From: CAYOHR01 sp964512145 | Lineage (GTDB): Bacteria; Bacteroidota; Bacteroidia; Flavobacteriales_G; JALEGO01 | Direction of reading: 5' to 3' | Assembly: GCA_964512145.1 (NCBI GenBank) | Contig: CAZEIM010000068.1 | Coordinates: 1-7,446 of the forward strand | DNA length: 7,446 nt | Shown here: positions 6,308-7,446 of the stretch, piece after piece | Layout: each line of letters begins with the position of its first letter | Position numbering within the stretch: position 1 is the first letter of the stretch | Made by a program: the position numbers and the translations under genes | The notes under the pieces: generated by a model | Told to the model about the DNA's origin: nothing | The model's database searches: none | What the model saw: the letters and a program-made list of their open reading frames with translations, nothing else

Positions 6308-7446
6308 AATAATATATTAGATTGCTCAATTTTATTTAATATTGGTGAATGAAATTGCATTAATATAAAAATCCAAAAGGCTAATGCAGGAATTCTATAC
6401 CGAACAACAGCTCCTATTACCGGAGTTGTAAAACCAATTAATAAAAATATCCCCACTACAAAAAAAATACAGAACCAAAATATACTATCCGTACGATGTT
6501 TATTAATATATCTATTCCCTAAAACATATAGTGTTAACAGAATTATGAAATAGTTTTCTATTAAACTTATTTTTTCAATAAAGGAAGATTTTTCCCAAGG
6601 CCACTTCATAATAAAACTTATTTTTAATGCCTGAGGTATGCTTTTTATAAAGCTTTGTATTTTCCAATCGGGTAGTTTATTAAATACAACTAAACTTCCG
6701 GAATTCATTTCTTTTGCCAAACCAATAAAATCTTCTTGCTTTTTATACATGTTGTAATATATGTTATATCCTTTATTGTTTTGTAAAAACAAAGATGCTA
6801 TAAACAGAATGATCACAATCCCCAAATATATCTGTATTGGATACTTAATTTTAATCTTTTTTGAAAGATAGAGTCCCCCTAATAGAGGCAGTAACCATAA
6901 AATAATATATGTTTTTAGGAGAAATAAAATCCATAAGGAAAATACAAGAAAAATTATCCATAAGATTTTGTCTTTTTTAAAATTTTGAAAAATATATAGA
7001 ATACATCCCATAAAAAATATTAATATGGATTCTTTTAAAATACCCGATGTCCAGAAAAGCATAGAAGGTAAATAAAATAACAAGAGCGCAAAAGTTTTTG
7101 ACAAATAAATATGGGGTTTAAAAAATAGAAAAATATACGTTAATCCAATAAAAGATAACATAGCACCAAATACATTGTGTATATGAAAATTACCCGATGA
7201 GAATAAAAAAAACAATGCATTGATTCGAATCATTATTCGATTGTCGTTATATGCAGTAACCTCCCATTCTCTGTACCAGTGATTCATCTGTTTAAAATAG
7301 TTTTCATGTAAATAAATATTACTGGTATCAATTCCCAAGAGCATTTTTACATAATCTAAAACATTGTTTTTTAATGCTTGGTACATTATTTTTCCGTCAT
7401 CATAATATTTATTTGTCAAAAACTTTTGCGCTCTTGTTATTTTATT
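6283..7446 (-). CDS. Polytopic membrane protein, possibly GT-C glycosyltransferase or polymerase-like; 5' end outside window
   Basis: The frame is open to the window edge at 7446, giving at least 387 residues before the TAA at 6283-6285. The TTG at 7417-7419 is not a convincing start, because the frame stays open upstream and the N-terminal membrane segment expected in such proteins is missing. Numbered from 7446, hydrophobic segments lie near residues 89-109, 116-131, 137-155, 161-177, 179-194, 205-221, 297-311, 321-341 and 350-365. A polar, Tyr-rich stretch follows YYDDG (14-18) before the first visible segment, and a large polar loop spans about 222-296. WTSGILKE (132-139) and RYRIP (349-353) recall membrane enzymes handling polyprenyl-linked sugars: an acidic pair in an early loop and R-Y-R-x-P before the last helix are common in GT-C proteins. 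I cannot name the family. It overlaps the SDR gene downstream by 25 bases. Confidence 0.8.
   Translation of the reverse strand, partial: NKITRAQKFLTNKYYDDGKIMYQALKNNVLDYVKMLLGIDTSNIYLHENYFKQMNHWYREWEVTAYNDNRIMIRINALFFLFSSGNFHIHNVFGAMLSFIGLTYIFLFFKPHIYLSKTFALLLFYLPSMLFWTSGILKESILIFFMGCILYIFQNFKKDKILWIIFLVFSLWILFLLKTYIILWLLPLLGGLYLSKKIKIKYPIQIYLGIVIILFIASLFLQNNKGYNIYYNMYKKQEDFIGLAKEMNSGSLVVFNKLPDWKIQSFIKSIPQALKISFIMKWPWEKSSFIEKISLIENYFIILLTLYVLGNRYINKHRTDSIFWFCIFFVVGIFLLIGFTTPVIGAVVRYRIPALAFWIFILMQFHSPILNKIEQSNILLWVVKKQH

Noticed and set aside
7417..7419. TTG as the start codon of the membrane protein
   Set aside because: The frame remains open to the window edge and the residues upstream continue smoothly, so the true start is most likely outside the window.
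1..7446. CRISPR arrays, insertion sequences, riboswitches
   Set aside because: On reading through, I saw no spaced direct repeats, transposase motifs, terminal inverted repeats or riboswitch-like conserved cores.

Overview
This AT-rich window comes from the chromosome of a member of the Bacteroidota, probably of the Flavobacteriia/Cytophagia kind. Three things suggest this. The RHS core tail has the Bacteroidota form (YAFSENRVIDGIELEGLE). Lgt has the long Bacteroidota form, starting MYPTLYHLL and carrying GRLGCQLSGDGDWG. Shine-Dalgarno sequences are absent, while matches to the Bacteroidota -7 promoter element TAnnTTTG lie upstream of genes.

Layout. Bases 1-789 (+) are the 3' end of a large RHS/YD-repeat gene that begins outside the window: the last residues of the RHS core, then a variable tip that looks like a YkuD/L,D-transpeptidase-type domain, as in a polymorphic toxin. 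Bases 848-921 (-) hold tRNA-Arg(UCG), which converges on the RHS gene; an 11-bp AT-only inverted repeat lies between them. Bases 1004-3457 (-) are a tight two-gene unit: mtaB (methylthiolation of t6A37 in tRNA), then lgt (lipoprotein diacylglyceryl transfer) starting with GTG three bases after the mtaB stop. A good -7 promoter match lies only a few bases before the mtaB ATG. Bases 3531-5498 (-) encode an exported OmpA-family protein with two tandem four-cysteine domains, two carboxypeptidase-regulatory-like modules and a peptidoglycan-binding OmpA C-terminal domain. Bases 5540-6307 (-) encode a short-chain dehydrogenase of the YdfG type. It overlaps by 25 bases the end of a polytopic membrane protein (6283 to the right edge, 5' end outside) that I do not recognise to family level; it has GT-C/polymerase-like features.

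How the genes fit together. From 7446 down to 1004 everything is co-directional on the minus strand and closely packed, but the products are unrelated housekeeping or envelope functions, so this looks like ordinary chromosomal packing with at least one internal promoter (before mtaB). Lgt and the OmpA-type anchor both serve the cell envelope. The accessory part is the left edge, where an RHS effector tip abuts a tRNA gene. No immunity gene is visible there, and none fits before the tRNA. Every gap between genes is under 300 bases.
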